From Lysobacterales bacterium (GTDB lineage Bacteria > Pseudomonadota > Gammaproteobacteria > Xanthomonadales > Xanthomonadaceae), in contig JAGRJX010000149.1 of the NCBI GenBank assembly GCA_020442545.1, positions 1-8,483 on the forward strand: a DNA stretch of 8,483 bases, given 5' to 3'. Positions 7,603 through 8,483 of the stretch are shown here, in pieces (position 1 is the stretch's first letter; each line of letters starts with the position of its first letter). The translations under genes and the position numbers were made by a program. Under the pieces are notes generated by a model. That model was given only the letters and a program-made list of their open reading frames with translations. It did no database searches and was not told the origin of the DNA.

Positions 7603-7632
7603 CCTGCTGCATTGAATCCTGCTGTATTGAAT
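7603..7632. repeat. Two tandem 15-bp direct repeats upstream of the lipoprotein promoter
   Basis: cctgctgcattgaat (7603-7617) is followed directly by cctgctgtattgaat (7618-7632), differing at one base. A degraded third unit (7588-7602, 8 of 15 bases matching) leads to the -35 box. Read on the minus strand, each unit contributes an RTTCAA core spaced 15 bp apart. Either chance slippage or binding sites for a regulator. Confidence 0.6.
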
Positions 7633-7651
7633 CGCACCGCCCGAACGACGA

Positions 7652-7681
7652 GCCGCCGGCTGCATGGCTGCGGCCGGCGGC
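7652..7681. repeat. GC-rich inverted repeat downstream of the VNG gene
   Basis: Perfect 9-bp arms, gccgccggc (7652-7660) and gccggcggc (7673-7681), with a 12-nt loop. There is no T run on either side, so this is not a classical intrinsic terminator; it may pause polymerase, stabilise a 3' end, or be incidental in GC-rich DNA. Confidence 0.4.
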
Positions 7682-7689
7682 CCGCGTCC

Positions 7690-7713
7690 GCGGCGACGGG
7701 TCCCGGTCGCCGC
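7690..7713 (-). terminator. Possible terminator or 3'-end hairpin of the VNG gene
   Basis: Perfect 8-bp arms (7690-7697 and 7706-7713) with an 8-nt loop begin 18 nt after the VNG stop codon. The position suits an end-of-transcript stem, but no U run follows on the minus strand, so factor-independent termination is doubtful. Confidence 0.3.
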
Positions 7714-7731
7714 CGTGGAAACTCGAAGCGT

Positions 7732-8388
7732 TTACGGCGTGTTGCCGCTGTAGCGCTTGGCGCTGGCGCCGCTGATGCGGCCAACCTTGGCGCTGTCGTG
7801 GACGAACAGCTCGACGGCGTGATCGAACTTGAGGTCGCCTTCGACAATGACGTTGGCGCCGATCACCACCTTCGGCGTCTTCTTCTTGCCGAAGTTGAAC
7901 CAGGAGCCGCTCGGCTCTTCGTAGTGGATGCCGCCGCGCACCTGCGCACCGTTGTCCAGGGTGAGGTTGGCGTTGACCGTTTCGATGCCGCCGCCGATTT
8001 CGGCGTTGTCGATGCTGATGCTGCCATTGACGGACTCGACACCCTCGCCGATGCGGCTGCCGCCACCGACCTCGATACGGCCGTTGACGGTCTCCAGACC
8101 GTCGCGGATGACCACGTTCCGGCCCAGGCTCAGGCCACCGTTCACGGTTTCCAGGGAATCGGCCTGCGCACCGTCACGGATGCGGATGCTGCCGTTGACC
8201 GTCGACACGCCTTCGGCGACGGCATTCTCGTCCAACTCGATGCTGCCGTTCACGGATTCAAGGTCGCCGTAGCTGACGCCGGCTTCGGTGTGGATCGAGC
8301 CATTGACCTTGTCGATGTCCTTGCCCTTGGCGAGAACGATGCCGCTGGACAGGCCGGCCAGCAGCAGAGGGAGGATGATGCGATGCAT
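7732..8388 (-). CDS. Exported VNG-repeat beta-solenoid protein, function unknown
   Basis: A 218-residue protein. A Sec signal peptide covers residues 1-20 (cleavage VLA-K), so it acts outside the cytoplasm. The mature part begins KGKDIDK and then contains seven repeats starting at V28, V46, V64, V82, V101, V120 and V138, spaced 18 or 19 residues, each of the form VNG-x-(I/L) plus alternating small/hydrophobic residues and an acidic-hydrophobic tail such as LET or VES. This periodicity fits one turn of a beta-helix per repeat. Residues about 157-171 break the pattern with an aromatic and basic loop (SWFNFGKKK). Residues 172-207 resume shorter repeats (VVIGANVIVEGDLKF) reminiscent of bactofilins. 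Some databases may label such proteins DUF4097-like or polymer-forming cytoskeletal; no enzyme motif is visible. The ATG at 8388 is preferred over one at 8439 because AAGGAG lies six bases upstream and the signal peptide starts there. Confidence 0.88.
   Translation of the reverse strand: MHRIILPLLLAGLSSGIVLAKGKDIDKVNGSIHTEAGVSYGDLESVNGSIELDENAVAEGVSTVNGSIRIRDGAQADSLETVNGGLSLGRNVVIRDGLETVNGRIEVGGGSRIGEGVESVNGSISIDNAEIGGGIETVNANLTLDNGAQVRGGIHYEEPSGSWFNFGKKKTPKVVIGANVIVEGDLKFDHAVELFVHDSAKVGRISGASAKRYSGNTP
7921..8307 (-). repeat. Seven tandem 18-19-codon VNG repeats
   Basis: Within the solenoid gene, codons 28-156 form seven units of 54-57 nt. The VNG core is encoded by recurring GT-AAC-GG type codons in the first six units, while the last unit reads VNA. 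The remaining positions differ widely at the nucleotide level although the hydrophobic pattern is kept, so the array looks old and maintained by selection, not a recent expansion. Confidence 0.85.
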
Positions 8389-8394
8389 GGGGAG

Positions 8395-8400
8395 CTCCTT
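8395..8400 (-). promoter_or_regulatory. Ribosome binding site deciding the VNG gene start
   Basis: AAGGAG on the minus strand, six bases before the ATG at 8388, is the best Shine-Dalgarno in the window and rules in favour of this start over the in-frame ATG at 8439. The remaining leader to 8483 shows no clear -35/-10 pair; the promoter may lie beyond the window. Confidence 0.85.
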
Positions 8401-8483
8401 GGATTTCCGGTGTTGCCCGTTGATGCGCAAACACGTCATCCGGACACGAACACTCAGATGCGCGCTGTCCGCCGATGGTTTAG

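Noticed and set aside
7530..7847. 106-codon N-terminal extension of the lipoprotein M28 frame
   Set aside because: It overlaps the VNG gene out of frame on the same strand and crosses the promoter region; the lipobox signal peptide begins at 7529.
7921..8307. CRISPR-like regular spacing in the VNG gene
   Set aside because: The periodicity is at the protein level, in frame, without identical repeats or unique spacers.

Overview
The window is GC-rich, with strong G/C bias at third codon positions and nearly every gene carrying a Sec or lipoprotein export signal. Gene content (exported M1 and M28 metallopeptidases, a DUF5916 outer-membrane-type protein, an exported 'VNG'-repeat protein, a WYDPGQSGQG C-terminal domain) resembles chromosomes of proteolytic Gammaproteobacteria of the Xanthomonadales/Lysobacterales. 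That placement is inferred from family knowledge and not proven here.

Layout: (1) 1-925, minus: 5'-terminal 308 codons of a DUF5916/CBM9-like exported protein, cut by the window edge. (2) 926-1136: divergent intergenic region with candidate promoters both ways. (3) 1137-3020, plus: exported M1 aminopeptidase of the leukotriene-A4-hydrolase type, overlapping by 14 nt (4) 3007-3945, plus: a membrane-anchored alpha/beta hydrolase resembling family V lipases/esterases. (5) 4027-5712, plus: secreted M28 aminopeptidase with an N-terminal pro-region and an extra C-terminal domain. (6) 5738-5766: a perfect bidirectional terminator between convergent genes. (7) 5787-7529, minus: a lipoprotein M28 peptidase with a PA-like insert. 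(8) 7530-7731: intergenic DNA with a good sigma70-type promoter, an operator-like palindrome, 15-bp direct repeats and GC hairpins. (9) 7732-8388, minus: an exported beta-solenoid protein built from seven about 18-residue VNG repeats. (10) 8389-8483: its leader with a strong ribosome binding site. No gap exceeds 300 bases.

Functionally, this is a run of envelope or secreted hydrolases. Three are metallopeptidases expected to release N-terminal residues from peptides, with all zinc ligands intact; the fourth is an ester- or lipid-type hydrolase. A shared role in nutrient scavenging from protein and lipid outside the cytoplasm is plausible, but only the M1/hydrolase pair looks like an operon. 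No RNA genes, CRISPR arrays, insertion sequences or phage genes were seen. The least understood items are the VNG solenoid protein, the C-terminal domain of the first M28 enzyme, and the repeats upstream of the lipoprotein gene.
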